Positions 23,934 to 33,198 of a stretch of 64,000 bases of DNA are shown here, piece after piece. The number at the start of each line of letters is the position of its first letter. Positions within the stretch are counted from its first letter, which is position 1. The notes under the pieces were generated by a model. That model was not told where the DNA came from. It saw only the letters and a program-made list of their open reading frames with translations, and did no database searches. Made by a program: the position numbers and the translations under genes. This stretch comes from Oscillospiraceae bacterium (GTDB taxonomy: Bacteria; Bacillota; Clostridia; Oscillospirales; Acutalibacteraceae), in contig JAIRPV010000001.1 of NCBI GenBank assembly GCA_031256825.1, positions 1 through 64,000 on the forward strand. Reading direction: 5' to 3'.

Positions 23934-25298
23934 TTATTTTCCCACACAGAAATTTCGAAAGACCTCGTCCACAATGTGCTCGGAGGCACGCTCGCCGGTC
24001 AGTTGGTAGAGCGCCTGAATGGCATCCTCCATGCAGACAGAAACCGCATCCAGTGCGTAACCCTCGGCAAGCGCAAACGAAGCCTCTTGCAGAGCGGCAA
24101 GCGCGATTTGGGCGGCCTGCGCCTGGCGGCGATTTGCCAAAATGGCCTCGTCGGGCGAAAAATTTGCCGTTTGATACAGGCTTTCCACCGCCGCTGTCAA
24201 AGCTTCAAGCCCAACGCCCTCGCGCGCGGACATGCTGACCGTTTTCCAATCCGGAAGAGGGGGGGGGGTGGACGGAAGCAAATCTATTTTGTTGAAAATC
24301 ACAATCGTTCGGGCGGGATCGCAGGGCGCAAGCAACGACAGATCAGGCGGCTGGGTAGCGTCGAAAACCGCAAAAAGCAAATCAGCATTGGCAAGGGCGG
24401 TTTTGCTGCGCGCAACGCCAATGCGTTCAATGGGATGATCCGTGTCGCGCAAGCCGGCGGTGTCAACGAGACGAAGCGTCACGTTGCCCAGCTGAACGGT
24501 TTCGGTGACGGTGTCGCGGGTTGTGCCGGGAAGTTCTGTCACAATGGAGCGATCATAGCCCGCCAAAAGATTCATCAGAGAAGATTTGCCCGCGTTGGGC
24601 GGGCCAATAATCGCCGTGTCCAATCCGAAGAGAACCGCCTGATCGGCGGCGCTGCGGCGGAGCAACTCAGAGAGGCGCACGGCGGACTCTGCCAGAACAG
24701 CGGCAATTTGATCCTGCTGCGGATCGTCGAACTCCTCCTCGGGATAATCCACCCAGGCGGCAATCCGCGCGACAAGGGGAATCAAACTCTGGCGGATTTC
24801 TTCTATGGCGCGGCTGAGAGCGCCGCCCATGGCGGAAGCCGCCGCGCGTGCCGCCTGCCCGGACTGGGCGGTGACCAACTGCATGACGGCTTCGGCTTTG
24901 GCAAGGTCGATGCGGCCGTTGAGGTAGGCGCGGCGCGTAAACTCCCCCGGTTCGGCCGGGCGCGCGCCCGCATCCAAAACCGCTTGCAGCACTTGCCGGA
25001 GCACTTGCGCGCCGCCGTGGCATTGAAATTCAACCACATCTTCGCCGGTGTAACTGTGCGGGGCGCGAAAAACGAGACAAATCGCCTCATCCAACCTCCG
25101 TTTTCCAGCCGATGGGAGGGAGTGGATTGTCCCATAAGTCATGGTGTAGCCGCGCAATTGGCTCAGATTGGAATTGTTTTTTGCGAAAAACAGCTGATCT
25201 GCAATAATAATTGCGGCGGGGCCGCTCATTCGCACGACGCCGACGCCGCCGGGACCGTGCGCCGTGGCTATCGCCGCGATGGTATGGGGTTCTGGCAT
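23934..25298 (-). CDS. mnmE: tRNA modification GTPase MnmE
   Basis: MnmE (TrmE) is the GTPase partner of MnmG. The 454-residue protein has an N-terminal tetrahydrofolate-binding domain (residues 1-120, HGGAQVLRQVLQAVL), a helical domain, an inserted G domain with P-loop GPPNAGKSSLMNLL near residue 230, DTAGLRDTDHPIE (G3), NKID (G4), and the invariant C-terminal FCVGK, whose cysteine is catalytically important. The ATG has AGGAG upstream. It sits between a MinD-like ATPase gene and mnmG on the same strand. Confidence 0.97.
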   Translation of the reverse strand: MPEPHTIAAIATAHGPGGVGVVRMSGPAAIIIADQLFFAKNNSNLSQLRGYTMTYGTIHSLPSAGKRRLDEAICLVFRAPHSYTGEDVVEFQCHGGAQVLRQVLQAVLDAGARPAEPGEFTRRAYLNGRIDLAKAEAVMQLVTAQSGQAARAAASAMGGALSRAIEEIRQSLIPLVARIAAWVDYPEEEFDDPQQDQIAAVLAESAVRLSELLRRSAADQAVLFGLDTAIIGPPNAGKSSLMNLLAGYDRSIVTELPGTTRDTVTETVQLGNVTLRLVDTAGLRDTDHPIERIGVARSKTALANADLLFAVFDATQPPDLSLLAPCDPARTIVIFNKIDLLPSTPPPLPDWKTVSMSAREGVGLEALTAAVESLYQTANFSPDEAILANRRQAQAAQIALAALQEASFALAEGYALDAVSVCMEDAIQALYQLTGERASEHIVDEVFRNFCVGK

Positions 25299-25319
25299 AG
25301 TAACTCCTGTTGCGTTTTT

Positions 25320-26039
25320 TTAGAATTCGAGGGGCACATTTTCGCCGTCGATGCGGGCGGCAACGCGAGCGGCAGCGCGAACAACGGGGGAATCGCGCAG
25401 GGCCGCGCCGTTGGCGTTGCGATAAAAAAGACGAGGTTCCTGCGGAAAAACGCCGATGAGCTGCGCCTCGGTCTGATCGATCACATCGTCCAGGGCAACC
25501 AGGCCGCCGCGCGCCGCCGCGCCCGCATCGAAACGATTGATGAGCAAGCGAACGTCTTTTACGCCAAGGCGCAGCGCCTGCCGGGCGGCAACCGAAACGC
25601 TGCGCACGCAAACGGGATCGGGGGTGCTCACAAGCAAGCAGCGGGCGGCGGCCTTCATCGCCATGCGAAAACCAAAGCCCAGACCCGCCGGGGCGTCGAT
25701 AAGAATCACATCATAGACGCGGCAGGTTTGCACGAGCTGGCGGAGCACGCCATCGGTCAGGGCGCGCTCGGGCTGAAGCGGCGCGCAGAGCAGATGAATG
25801 TTTTCGCGACAGACCATCACAGCCTGTTGGAGGGAGCAGCGGCCCAGCACAACGTCGGCCCAGGTGAACAGGGCATGCTCGTCCACGCCAAGAATCAGAT
25901 CGAGAGAGCGAAGCCCGATATCGCAATCGATCAGCAGCACTTTGTGCCCCCGCGCGGCCATGGCCTGCGCGAGGAGGGCGCTGACAGTGGACTTTCCAAC
26001 GCCGCCTTTGCCGGAAGCAAGCGCGATGATTTGAGCCAT
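25320..26039 (-). CDS. MinD-like ATPase
   Basis: A 239-residue ParA/MinD-superfamily ATPase with deviant Walker A ASGKGGVGKSTVSALLAQ at the N-terminus, switch I DCDIGLRSLDLILGV (MinD-like) and Walker B VILIDAPAGLGFGF. MinD recruits the division inhibitor MinC to the membrane. Two things argue for caution: no minC or minE lies nearby, and the C-terminus (ARIDGENVPLEF) lacks the amphipathic membrane-targeting helix of real MinD. It could be a diverged MinD or another positioning ATPase. The ATG at 26039 is chosen for its CGAGGT site and the usual MAQIIA start; upstream in-frame sequence lies within the PBP gene. Confidence 0.8.
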   Translation of the reverse strand: MAQIIALASGKGGVGKSTVSALLAQAMAARGHKVLLIDCDIGLRSLDLILGVDEHALFTWADVVLGRCSLQQAVMVCRENIHLLCAPLQPERALTDGVLRQLVQTCRVYDVILIDAPAGLGFGFRMAMKAAARCLLVSTPDPVCVRSVSVAARQALRLGVKDVRLLINRFDAGAAARGGLVALDDVIDQTEAQLIGVFPQEPRLFYRNANGAALRDSPVVRAAARVAARIDGENVPLEF

Positions 26040-26061
26040 AGGATACCTCGAGTGTTTGTGA

Positions 26062-28110
26062 TCACAGCAGCACGCCTTCTGCCTGCGGTTTTTCCATTTG
26101 GGTAAGAGAGCCAAAATAATATTGATAAACGTCGCGGGCAGTGGGCATCAACGGGGCGGCGGCTGTGCAGCCTTCGCCAACGGCAACGACGCAGATTTCC
26201 GGATTGTCATAGGGCGCAAAAGAGAGGAAGATACCGTTGTTGATTTTGGTGGATTTGCCGTTGATGGTACGATAGAGCTGCGACGTACCGGTTTTGCAGG
26301 CCACCTGAACCGGAAGATCGTGAAAGTTGCGATAGGTGGCGGAGTTGCGGGATTCGGCCATCTGGCGCATGGCGCGGCGGACGATTTCGTAATTGGCTTT
26401 GTCTACCCCTGTGGAACCCAGCAATTCGGGCGCAAACGTTTTGACAAGCTCGCCGGTGCCCGCCTTGCGGATTGACTGAATAAAATGGGCGCGGCGGCGT
26501 TGGCCGCCGTTGGCAACGGTTGCGCAATAAACGGCCATCTGAATGGGGGTGAAGAGGTTGCCCTGGCCAATGGCCGTTTGGATATTGTTACCGGCATACC
26601 ACTGCTGGCCCAGCTTTGCGCGGTATTCGGGGGAATCCATCACACCGACTTCTTCGGGAAGCTCAACGCCGGTTTTTTGCCCAAGGCCCATGGCAAGGCG
26701 ATAAGCGTTCATATCTTTGTAGGTCAGGCGGCGGCCCATTTCGTAGAAAAACGTATTGCAGGAATCCACCAGGGCGCGGATCACGTTGACATTCACGCCG
26801 CGGTGCAGATAGACCTGCGGGCAATGGAACTGCTGATCCAGATAGGGATAGATGCCGGAGCAGTGGACGGTGGACGATTCCACAATCTTGTTTTCTTGCA
26901 GCGCCGCAAGGGCAACGGAAAGTTTGATGGTGGAACCCGGCTCATATGTGCCCTGGAGAGCGCGGTTCCAGAGGGGCGCGGTTGGATCTTTGCTGAGATC
27001 GGAAAGATCGGCGGCGTATCTTGTGATGTCGAAGCCGGGATAGCTGACGCAGGCCAGGATCTCGAAGGTTTTCACATTCATGACCACCACTGCGCCCGCG
27101 ATTGGCACCTCTGTATGGCGGTAAGAGCTAAGCTCCTGCATATGCACCGGGAAAACCTTTTGGATGAGCGCCTCCAGATCTTTGTCGATGGTAAGAACCA
27201 CCGTATCGCCCTGCTGCGCCGGCTCTTCCACAGTGACCGTCGCGGCGCCCTGCGCATCAATCTCCACCAGCTTTTTCCCTGCCTTGCCGCGCAGGTACGA
27301 TTCTGCGGCGCGCTCAATCCCAAAGGAGCCGTATTCGTCGTTCAATTGGTAGCCGTCGGCCTTATGCGCGTCGTAATCATTTTTGCTGATGGCGCCGACG
27401 CGGCCCAGAATGTGCGGCGCAACGCTGGGGTAGGGGAACGAGCGAACGGGAACCACTTCCGTTGTTACGCCCTGATAGATTGCGCTGTTTTCGCGCACCT
27501 TGGACTTGAGCTGTTCGGTAATATTTTTCGCAAACGTATAGGGGTTGCCGGTATTGAAATAGAGACGCTGCATGTTATAGCGCACGGAGGCGATTTTACG
27601 CGCCGTTGGAAGATCGTATTCCTCCAGGGCATAAATCTCGATGAGTTTTTGCATGCAGTCGGCCGCTGTGGCATAGGGGTTGAGGTTGAGAAATTCCTTG
27701 CCGCGCAGCTGGACGAGGTCGCGATCCTCGGGATCTTTCAGGAATTCCGGTTCGCCCTTTTTGTTCAGGCCGATGGGCAGCTGGTCGATCCACTCGGCCT
27801 TGTTTTCTTCAAACAGCGCAATGAGGGAAGCCAGCAGCGCGGCGCGCTCCTCCTTTTCCGCTGGGAAGAAGGGCGCTTCAAATATCATGGAAAGGCTGGT
27901 GTTATTCGTCACAAGCGGAACGCCGCTGCGATCGAGAATCACGCCGCGGGCAGCGGGGATGGGGGCGGTGCTGCTGCTAACCGCGCCGCTGGCATATTTT
28001 TTTCCGTCAACCAGCTGCACTTTCACAAGCGCGATCGCGAACGTGAACAGAACGGCCACCACAAGGCCGATGAGCGCGCCCGTGCGCGCGTTGAGCTTTT
28101 GGAGGTTCAT
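26062..28110 (-). CDS. Class B penicillin-binding protein (PBP2/MrdA-type)
   Basis: A 682-residue monofunctional transpeptidase that cross-links peptidoglycan. An N-terminal membrane helix (residues about 12-34) is followed by a large extracellular dimerisation domain and the transpeptidase domain with the three active-site motifs: STIK in EPGSTIKLS (about residue 392), SCN in DSCNTFFYEMG (about 450) and KTG in CKTGTSQ (about 603). Its position directly after mreC-mreD points to the elongation-specific PBP2 that works with RodA and MreB. The ATG has AGAGGTAA upstream. The length is typical of clostridial class B enzymes. Confidence 0.93.
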   Translation of the reverse strand: MNLQKLNARTGALIGLVVAVLFTFAIALVKVQLVDGKKYASGAVSSSTAPIPAARGVILDRSGVPLVTNNTSLSMIFEAPFFPAEKEERAALLASLIALFEENKAEWIDQLPIGLNKKGEPEFLKDPEDRDLVQLRGKEFLNLNPYATAADCMQKLIEIYALEEYDLPTARKIASVRYNMQRLYFNTGNPYTFAKNITEQLKSKVRENSAIYQGVTTEVVPVRSFPYPSVAPHILGRVGAISKNDYDAHKADGYQLNDEYGSFGIERAAESYLRGKAGKKLVEIDAQGAATVTVEEPAQQGDTVVLTIDKDLEALIQKVFPVHMQELSSYRHTEVPIAGAVVVMNVKTFEILACVSYPGFDITRYAADLSDLSKDPTAPLWNRALQGTYEPGSTIKLSVALAALQENKIVESSTVHCSGIYPYLDQQFHCPQVYLHRGVNVNVIRALVDSCNTFFYEMGRRLTYKDMNAYRLAMGLGQKTGVELPEEVGVMDSPEYRAKLGQQWYAGNNIQTAIGQGNLFTPIQMAVYCATVANGGQRRRAHFIQSIRKAGTGELVKTFAPELLGSTGVDKANYEIVRRAMRQMAESRNSATYRNFHDLPVQVACKTGTSQLYRTINGKSTKINNGIFLSFAPYDNPEICVVAVGEGCTAAAPLMPTARDVYQYYFGSLTQMEKPQAEGVLL

Positions 28111-28145
28111 GGATTACCTCTGGCAATTGAGATTGGGAAAGGGGA

Positions 28146-28811
28146 TCAAATGTTTTGCAAGGCAACGGGGTTGCCTTCGATCAGGCGGCGCTGCTTGCGA
28201 GAGGTCCGCCGGACGATCAGCAAAACAAGGGCATAAAGCAGCGGCGCAAGCAGGAGGGTATACAACAAAGAGGGGAGAGCGCTGCGCAAGAGGACGCGCA
28301 GGGCCTGCTCCCGCAGAAGCTGGCGGGAAGCGGCGGTATCGAGCCAGCCGAAGGCAGCCGGGCGCAGGGCCAGAAGCAGATAATCGAGGAACCACCGCTG
28401 GAGGATATAAATGGAAACCGCCAGCAAATGGAGCAGCGCAAGGCTCAGGCGGTTGCGATTGAGAACATAGCGCATGAGCATTGCCACCGCGAACGCCACC
28501 GTGGTCAGATAGAGGCTGTTCCAGCCGAAGCCGACGGTATTGCAATCCCAAAGCAGGCCGGCAAACGCGCCGAAGAAGATAGCGGAAATGTCCTGATCCA
28601 GCGCGGCGATGCTGATTACAAGCGGGAGCAGGGGCAAGGCGTAGACCCCGGAAACCACCGGGAGCCATGGCACATGCTGCGCCATAGCCGTCAGGAGCAC
28701 CAACGCGCCGAGCAAGGCCCGACGAAGGTATTTTTTCCGTTTTTGGACGCCCACGACGCGGCGAATCGGCTGGATCGCGGCGGAAAACAGGCCTGCACCG
28801 GATGCTTTCAT
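28146..28811 (-). CDS. mreD: Rod shape-determining protein MreD
   Basis: A 221-residue hydrophobic protein with about five to six membrane helices and the MreD-like order of segments (VVSGVYALPLLPLVISIAAL then FGAFAGLLWDCNTVGFGWNSLYL, core GAFAGLLWD). MreD is part of the elongasome with MreB, MreC, RodA and PBP2. Sequence conservation in the family is low, so position between mreC and the PBP gene is the main support. It begins six bases after the mreC stop, with a GGTGA site. The basic C-terminus (RRTSRKQRRL) should be cytoplasmic. Confidence 0.87.
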   Translation of the reverse strand: MKASGAGLFSAAIQPIRRVVGVQKRKKYLRRALLGALVLLTAMAQHVPWLPVVSGVYALPLLPLVISIAALDQDISAIFFGAFAGLLWDCNTVGFGWNSLYLTTVAFAVAMLMRYVLNRNRLSLALLHLLAVSIYILQRWFLDYLLLALRPAAFGWLDTAASRQLLREQALRVLLRSALPSLLYTLLLAPLLYALVLLIVRRTSRKQRRLIEGNPVALQNI

Positions 28812-28817
28812 TTTATT

Positions 28818-29657
28818 TCACCACGCAATCAGCACAAACACGTCGCGGAGATGCTCCATATCGGCGGCGGGGGCAACAACGGCGGTAACCGAAGCGGCTT
28901 CGTCGCGGGTTTCCACAACGGTGCCAACAATCAGGTCCTTCGGATAAAGGCCGCCCAGACCAGAAGTGCAGAGCAGATCGCCGCGGTCGATGAAGGTGCT
29001 GCGTTCCAATTGGGATACGACACAATAGCCCTGTTCGGCCCATTCGGCGGTGCTGGTGGCAACGCCAATGGTCTCGGAGGACTTTGTATCGTAGATAGAA
29101 ACATTCACATTGGGGTTCAAGATGGTTTCGACCGTGGCGGACGTTGGCGCCACTTTTGTTACAATCCCCACAAGGTAGCCGCCGTCAACGGCATTGCCGA
29201 AGATAACGGGGTTATTGACAGCGATACCGGAGAGGCTGCCGCGGTTCAAAATCAGGGACCCAAAATAGCGGGCGGCGTCAGTGCCGATGACGGTGGCCCT
29301 GGCGAACTGATAATCCGGATTTTTTTCTTTCAGCCCCAAAAATTTTTCGTAGAGCGCGTTGTCTTTCTTCAGGTTGTCGTAATCGACCACGCGCTGGCGC
29401 AGCGCCCGGATTTCTTCCTCTTTTTTTGCCAGCTGCGCCTGCAAAACCGTTGAGGACTTGAAGTGAGCGGCAACATCCTGGAGCGAGCGCGACAAAGATG
29501 CACTAAGCCCCTGTAGGGGGGTAGTAATCAGCCCCACAGCAGAGGTTAGCGGGGAATGGTTCCCCCGCAGCGCCAACGACAGCAGCGAACCCAGCGACAG
29601 CGCGATCAACAGCGCCGCGAACAGCCGGACAGGGGCGGATCGGATGAAACGCTTCAA
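28818..29657 (-). CDS. mreC: Rod shape-determining protein MreC
   Basis: A 279-residue bitopic protein: a membrane helix at residues about 11-30, a coiled coil at about 65-100 (LQAQLAKKEEEIRALRQRV), then the two beta barrels of the MreC core with SLILNRGSLSGI and DLLCTSGLGGLYPKDLIVG. MreC links MreB in the cytoplasm to PBP2 outside. It starts with TTG, preceded by AAAGGTG at eight bases; no better ATG exists. mreB ends 98 bases upstream, and a GC hairpin lies in that gap. Confidence 0.95.
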   Translation of the reverse strand: MKRFIRSAPVRLFAALLIALSLGSLLSLALRGNHSPLTSAVGLITTPLQGLSASLSRSLQDVAAHFKSSTVLQAQLAKKEEEIRALRQRVVDYDNLKKDNALYEKFLGLKEKNPDYQFARATVIGTDAARYFGSLILNRGSLSGIAVNNPVIFGNAVDGGYLVGIVTKVAPTSATVETILNPNVNVSIYDTKSSETIGVATSTAEWAEQGYCVVSQLERSTFIDRGDLLCTSGLGGLYPKDLIVGTVVETRDEAASVTAVVAPAADMEHLRDVFVLIAW

Positions 29658-29686
29658 TCAATTGCACCTTTTGGATTTAGTGATAC

Positions 29687-29711
29687 GCGGCGCGGCCGGC
29701 GCCGCCTTTTT
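29687..29711 (+). other. GC hairpin with T-run on the plus strand, between mreB and mreC
   Basis: A GCGGCGC/GCGCCGC stem (29687-29693 with 29699-29705) is followed on the plus strand by CTTTTTGG. It has the form of a terminator for plus-strand transcription, although no plus-strand gene precedes it. On the minus strand, where mreBCD are read, there is no T-run; it could slow antisense transcription or shape the mreB-mreC mRNA. Confidence 0.5.
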
Positions 29712-29755
29712 GGCATCTCACAGAGTTTCCGACGGAAGGCGAAAGGCTTTGCCAA

Positions 29756-30766
29756 TCAATCTTCCGAGGCGGTGTGGTAGGCGCGGCGATTTTCCAGGCA
29801 GATACCGGTGCCGTCAACCACGCAATCGAGCGGTTTTTCGGCAACATGCACGGGAATTTTTGTCTCGAACGAAATCAATTGATCCAGCCCGCGCAAGAGG
29901 GCCCCGCCGCCGGTTAACATAATGCCGTGATCGATAATGTCGGCGGCAAGCTCCGGCGGGGTGCGCTCCAATGTTGCACGGATCGCGTCGAGAATCTGGT
30001 TGACGGGATCCGCCAGCGCCTCGCGGATTTCGGCCGCTGTCACATCGACATGCTTTGGCAGGCCATCCATCAGATTGCGGCCTTTGATGGTCATCGTGCC
30101 TTCCCCTTCGTAGGGATAGGCGGAACCGATGTTGATTTTAATGTCTTCGGCGGTGCGCTCGCCAATCAGGAGGTTGTACTTTTTCTTGATATAGGATATG
30201 ATGGCGTCGTCGAAATTATCACCGGCCACCCGGGCGGAACGGCAGGTGACAACGTCGCCCAGGGAGATGACGGCCACTTCGCTGGTGCCGCCGCCGATAT
30301 CGACGACCATACTGCCCGTGGCCTCGCCAACCGGCAGCCCTGCGCCGATGGCCGCAGCCATTGGCTCTTCTATCACGTCAACTTCTTTGGCTCCCGCGCC
30401 CTTTGCCGCGCCAAAAACCGCGCGGCGCTCCACTTCCGTCACGCCGGAGGGGATACAGATCAGCACCCGGGCGCGGCTGATCGGGGAGTTATTCATGGCG
30501 CGGCGGATAAAGGCCTTGAGCATATCCGCCGTGATATTGAAGTCGGCAATCACGCCATCTTTGAGAGGGCGCACGGCGATGATGGAACCGGGCGTGCGGC
30601 CAATCATCTCTTTTGCCTGCGCGCCAACTGCTACCACGCGCGGCGGATTGGACTTTTGATCCACCGCCACAACGGAAGGTTCCCGGATCACAATGCCTTT
30701 CCCTTTGACGAACACCAGTGTATTTGCGGTGCCCAAATCAATCCCGATATCCTGTAAAAACAACAT
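29756..30766 (-). CDS. mreB: Rod shape-determining protein MreB (actin-like)
   Basis: MreB is the bacterial actin that guides sidewall peptidoglycan synthesis. The 336-residue protein has the phosphate 1 motif [18 protein letters not shown] (core DLGTANTLV), the [18 protein letters not shown] phosphate 2 motif (core DIGGGTSE), and [15 protein letters not shown] (adenosine motif). The length is normal. The ATG has AAAGGAG upstream, and a TTGACA-18-TATACT promoter lies about 60 bases before it. It is the first gene of the run mreB-mreC-mreD-PBP-minD-like-mnmE-mnmG-rsmG. Confidence 0.97.
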   Translation of the reverse strand: MLFLQDIGIDLGTANTLVFVKGKGIVIREPSVVAVDQKSNPPRVVAVGAQAKEMIGRTPGSIIAVRPLKDGVIADFNITADMLKAFIRRAMNNSPISRARVLICIPSGVTEVERRAVFGAAKGAGAKEVDVIEEPMAAAIGAGLPVGEATGSMVVDIGGGTSEVAVISLGDVVTCRSARVAGDNFDDAIISYIKKKYNLLIGERTAEDIKINIGSAYPYEGEGTMTIKGRNLMDGLPKHVDVTAAEIREALADPVNQILDAIRATLERTPPELAADIIDHGIMLTGGGALLRGLDQLISFETKIPVHVAEKPLDCVVDGTGICLENRRAYHTASED

Positions 30767-30825
30767 TCGCTTTTCTCCTTTGGCGTAATAAACAATTTAG
30801 CCACACAATAGAACAATACTTATAT

Positions 30826-30855
30826 AGTATAGCAGATTACACCGGGGTTTGTCAA
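30826..30855 (-). promoter_or_regulatory. Promoter of the mreB operon
   Basis: On the minus strand: consensus -35 TTGACA (30850-30855), 18-base spacer, -10 TATACT (30826-30831), followed by an AT-rich stretch. It probably drives mreBCD, the PBP gene and the genes beyond, as no other strong promoter or terminator is visible before noc. Confidence 0.78.
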
Positions 30856-30896
30856 ATAAAATCGGCAAATTTTCCGGAAATTTTCAATTAATTTTT

Positions 30897-32792
30897 TTAG
30901 GGCGGGGGAATCGATTCTTCCTGGCCTTCTGCCGACAATATTTCCCACTCGTTCAGGCATTCTTCCAGCTGCGTTTCTGTTTGCTTCAGCTCTTCTGTCA
31001 GGCGAAGCACGGCCGCGTAATCGGCGGCGTTGGCCTCCAATTCGGCCTGGATCGCGGCGGTTTGCGCCTCAAGACGGGCGATTTCGCCTTCGCAGCGCAC
31101 AAGGGCCGCGGCATTGCGGCGGCGCTGGGCCGCCTGCTCTTTTTTGCGCTGGTATTCGTTGGGTTCCTTCGGCGGCCTAGAGGACAGAACCTGCGGGGAA
31201 GGGCGGACAGAATGCTCGAAATCGCTTTCCGCCAATCCGTCGGGGGAAAGGGCAAGAATCCGCGTGGCCAGCTTTTGGATGAAAAAGCGGTCGTGCGAAA
31301 CGGCGATGATAGTGCCCCCAAAGGCGGACAGGGCGGATTCGAGGGCTTCGCGGGATGGGATGTCGAGGTGGTTGGTTGGCTCGTCGAGCAGCAAAACGTT
31401 CGCGCCGGAGAGCATGAGCTTGAGCAGGGCAACGCGGGCGCGCTCGCCGCCGCTGAGGGCGCTGACGGGCTTGAAGACGTCGTCGCCGCTAAAAAGGAAC
31501 ATGCCCAGCATGGAGCGGATTTCGGTTTGCGTCAATGTTCTGTAGCAATCCCAGACCTCATCCAATACGGTTTTTTCGGAAGCCGGGATGGCCTGGTTCT
31601 GGTCATAGCTGCCAGGCCGGACATTCGCGCCCCAGCTGAACCAGCCTTCTTCCGGGCGCAGGCGGCGGCGCAAGATATTCAGGAGCGTTGTTTTGCCGCA
31701 TCCGTTCGCGCCGAGGATAAAAACACGCTCGCCTTTTTCAACCAAACCGGAAACCTTTTGGAAGAGGGGTTTGCCGCCGAACGCCATGGCAAGGGAGGAC
31801 ATGCGCAGGACTTCGTTGCCGGACTCGGCCACAGGCGGGAAGCGGAAGCGAAGCTCGCGCAGGTTGCCGTCGGGGACAACGAGTTCGGCGCGCAGGCGCT
31901 CCAGCTGTTTTTCTTTGCTCGCGATGGTAACATAATTGCGCGCCTGGTTGAAGCGGCGCTGCTGCTCGATGATAGCTTCGATGCGCTTGATTTCGGCCAG
32001 CTGATTGTCGTAATGCCGGCGGACAAGCGCCTGCCCGGTTTCGGCCTGCCGAAGATAAGCGGAATAGTTGCCCTGAAACTGCAACAGACGGCCATGGGCC
32101 AGCGCGGCTGTGCGGGTGGCCACCCGATCCAAAAAATAGCGGTCGTGGGAGACTAAAATCACAGCGCCCTGGTAGGCGGCCAGATACTCTTCCAGCCAGC
32201 GCAGAGCAAGCAGATCGAGGTGATTGGTTGGCTCGTCGAGCAAGAGAAGTTCCGCGCCGGAGAGCAGCAGGCGGCCCAGGCGCAGCTTCACCCGCTGGCC
32301 GCCGCTGAGCAGGGCGGCAGGTTTTTGGTGATCTTCCTCAGGGAAACCCAGCCCCAGCAAGGCGGAGCGCGTGCGCGCCCGGCAGGTCAGGCCGCCGCCG
32401 CGCTCAAAGGCCACGCGCAATTCATCCATGCGATGGAGCAGGGCAGGGGAATGATCGGTAATCGCGCGCTCCCGCAGACGCTCCATCTCCCGTTCCATAT
32501 CCAGGAGCGGACGAAACACCTCGAGCGCTTCTTCATAAAGGGTTTTGCCGTCATGTTCGCCGGGGGCTTCTTCCGCTTCCTGCGAAGCGTAGCCCAGCCG
32601 CGCGCCGCAGACCACCAATCCGCCGCCGGGCGTCAGCTCCCCTGTGATAAGCCGCAGGAGGGTTGTTTTGCCGCATCCGTTCGCCCCCACCAACGCCAAA
32701 CGCTCCCCCTGGTTCAGGGAGAGTGTAACATTCTGGAACAGCGGGCGATCTTCGTAGGCAAACGAAAGCGACTGAAGGGTGAGGATGGGCAT
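30897..32792 (-). CDS. ABC-F family ATPase
   Basis: A 631-residue protein with two ABC ATPase domains and no membrane segment, the hallmark of the ABC-F family that acts on the ribosome. Domain 1 has Walker A GANGCGKTTLLRL and LLDEPTNHLDLLALRWLEEYL (core LLDEPTNHLD); a charged linker (residues about 240-300) follows; domain 2 has GANGCGKTTLLN, ALSGGERARVALLKLM and LLDEPTNHLDI. The C-terminal 100 residues form a coiled coil, as in the Uup/YdiF branch. It may be a housekeeping translation factor or give antibiotic resistance; the linker does not settle this. AAGGA precedes the ATG. Confidence 0.93.
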   Translation of the reverse strand: MPILTLQSLSFAYEDRPLFQNVTLSLNQGERLALVGANGCGKTTLLRLITGELTPGGGLVVCGARLGYASQEAEEAPGEHDGKTLYEEALEVFRPLLDMEREMERLRERAITDHSPALLHRMDELRVAFERGGGLTCRARTRSALLGLGFPEEDHQKPAALLSGGQRVKLRLGRLLLSGAELLLLDEPTNHLDLLALRWLEEYLAAYQGAVILVSHDRYFLDRVATRTAALAHGRLLQFQGNYSAYLRQAETGQALVRRHYDNQLAEIKRIEAIIEQQRRFNQARNYVTIASKEKQLERLRAELVVPDGNLRELRFRFPPVAESGNEVLRMSSLAMAFGGKPLFQKVSGLVEKGERVFILGANGCGKTTLLNILRRRLRPEEGWFSWGANVRPGSYDQNQAIPASEKTVLDEVWDCYRTLTQTEIRSMLGMFLFSGDDVFKPVSALSGGERARVALLKLMLSGANVLLLDEPTNHLDIPSREALESALSAFGGTIIAVSHDRFFIQKLATRILALSPDGLAESDFEHSVRPSPQVLSSRPPKEPNEYQRKKEQAAQRRRNAAALVRCEGEIARLEAQTAAIQAELEANAADYAAVLRLTEELKQTETQLEECLNEWEILSAEGQEESIPPP

Positions 32793-32832
32793 AGCGGTTC
32801 CTTATCAGCGGATAAAATGGCCGGAGCGTTCG

Positions 32833-33198
32833 TCAGAAGGCGTTTTCGATCCATTGGATCCCCGCGCAGGCGCCTGCGGGCGTGAGTTCGACGCAAACGA
32901 CGTCGAAGCGGGGCTGGAGCGTTGTGGGATGGGCAACAAGATACGCTTCGGCGGTAACGAGAAGTTTGCGCTGCTTGGCGGCGCTAACCGCTTCGGCGGG
33001 GGAAACCATCGCGCCCTGCCGCCGGGTTTTGACTTCAACAAAGAGCAGATACCGCGCGTTTTGCGCGACAATATCAATTTCGCCGCCGCGGGAATGATAG
33101 TTATATGCAACGCAGTCATATCCGTGGCGCGACAGATGCGCGGCGGCAAGGGTTTCGCCGAAGTCGCCATCTTTTTGGCGGGCAGTGCGCTCAGCCAT
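32833..33198 (-). CDS. YraN/UPF0102-family nuclease-like protein
   Basis: A 121-residue protein with the restriction-endonuclease-like core of the YraN family: GDFGETLAAAHLSRHGYDCVA, then GGEIDIVAQNARYLLFVEVKTRR, where the Asp and the Glu-x-Lys form the PD-(D/E)xK pattern. The family's physiological role is not settled. The ATG at 33198 is preferred, since GGAAA lies upstream and a farther ATG at 33216 has no site. It overlaps the end of the GDPD gene by eight bases. Confidence 0.88.
   Translation of the reverse strand: MAERTARQKDGDFGETLAAAHLSRHGYDCVAYNYHSRGGEIDIVAQNARYLLFVEVKTRRQGAMVSPAEAVSAAKQRKLLVTAEAYLVAHPTTLQPRFDVVCVELTPAGACAGIQWIENAF

Noticed and set aside
23868..28236. Very long open frames on the plus strand opposite mnmE, the PBP gene and others.
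   Set aside because: They are shadows caused by GC-rich codon use; the minus-strand proteins have clear family motifs and ribosome sites.
29687..29711. A terminator separating mreB from mreC.
   Set aside because: The T-run follows the stem only on the plus strand; transcription of mreBC is on the minus strand.
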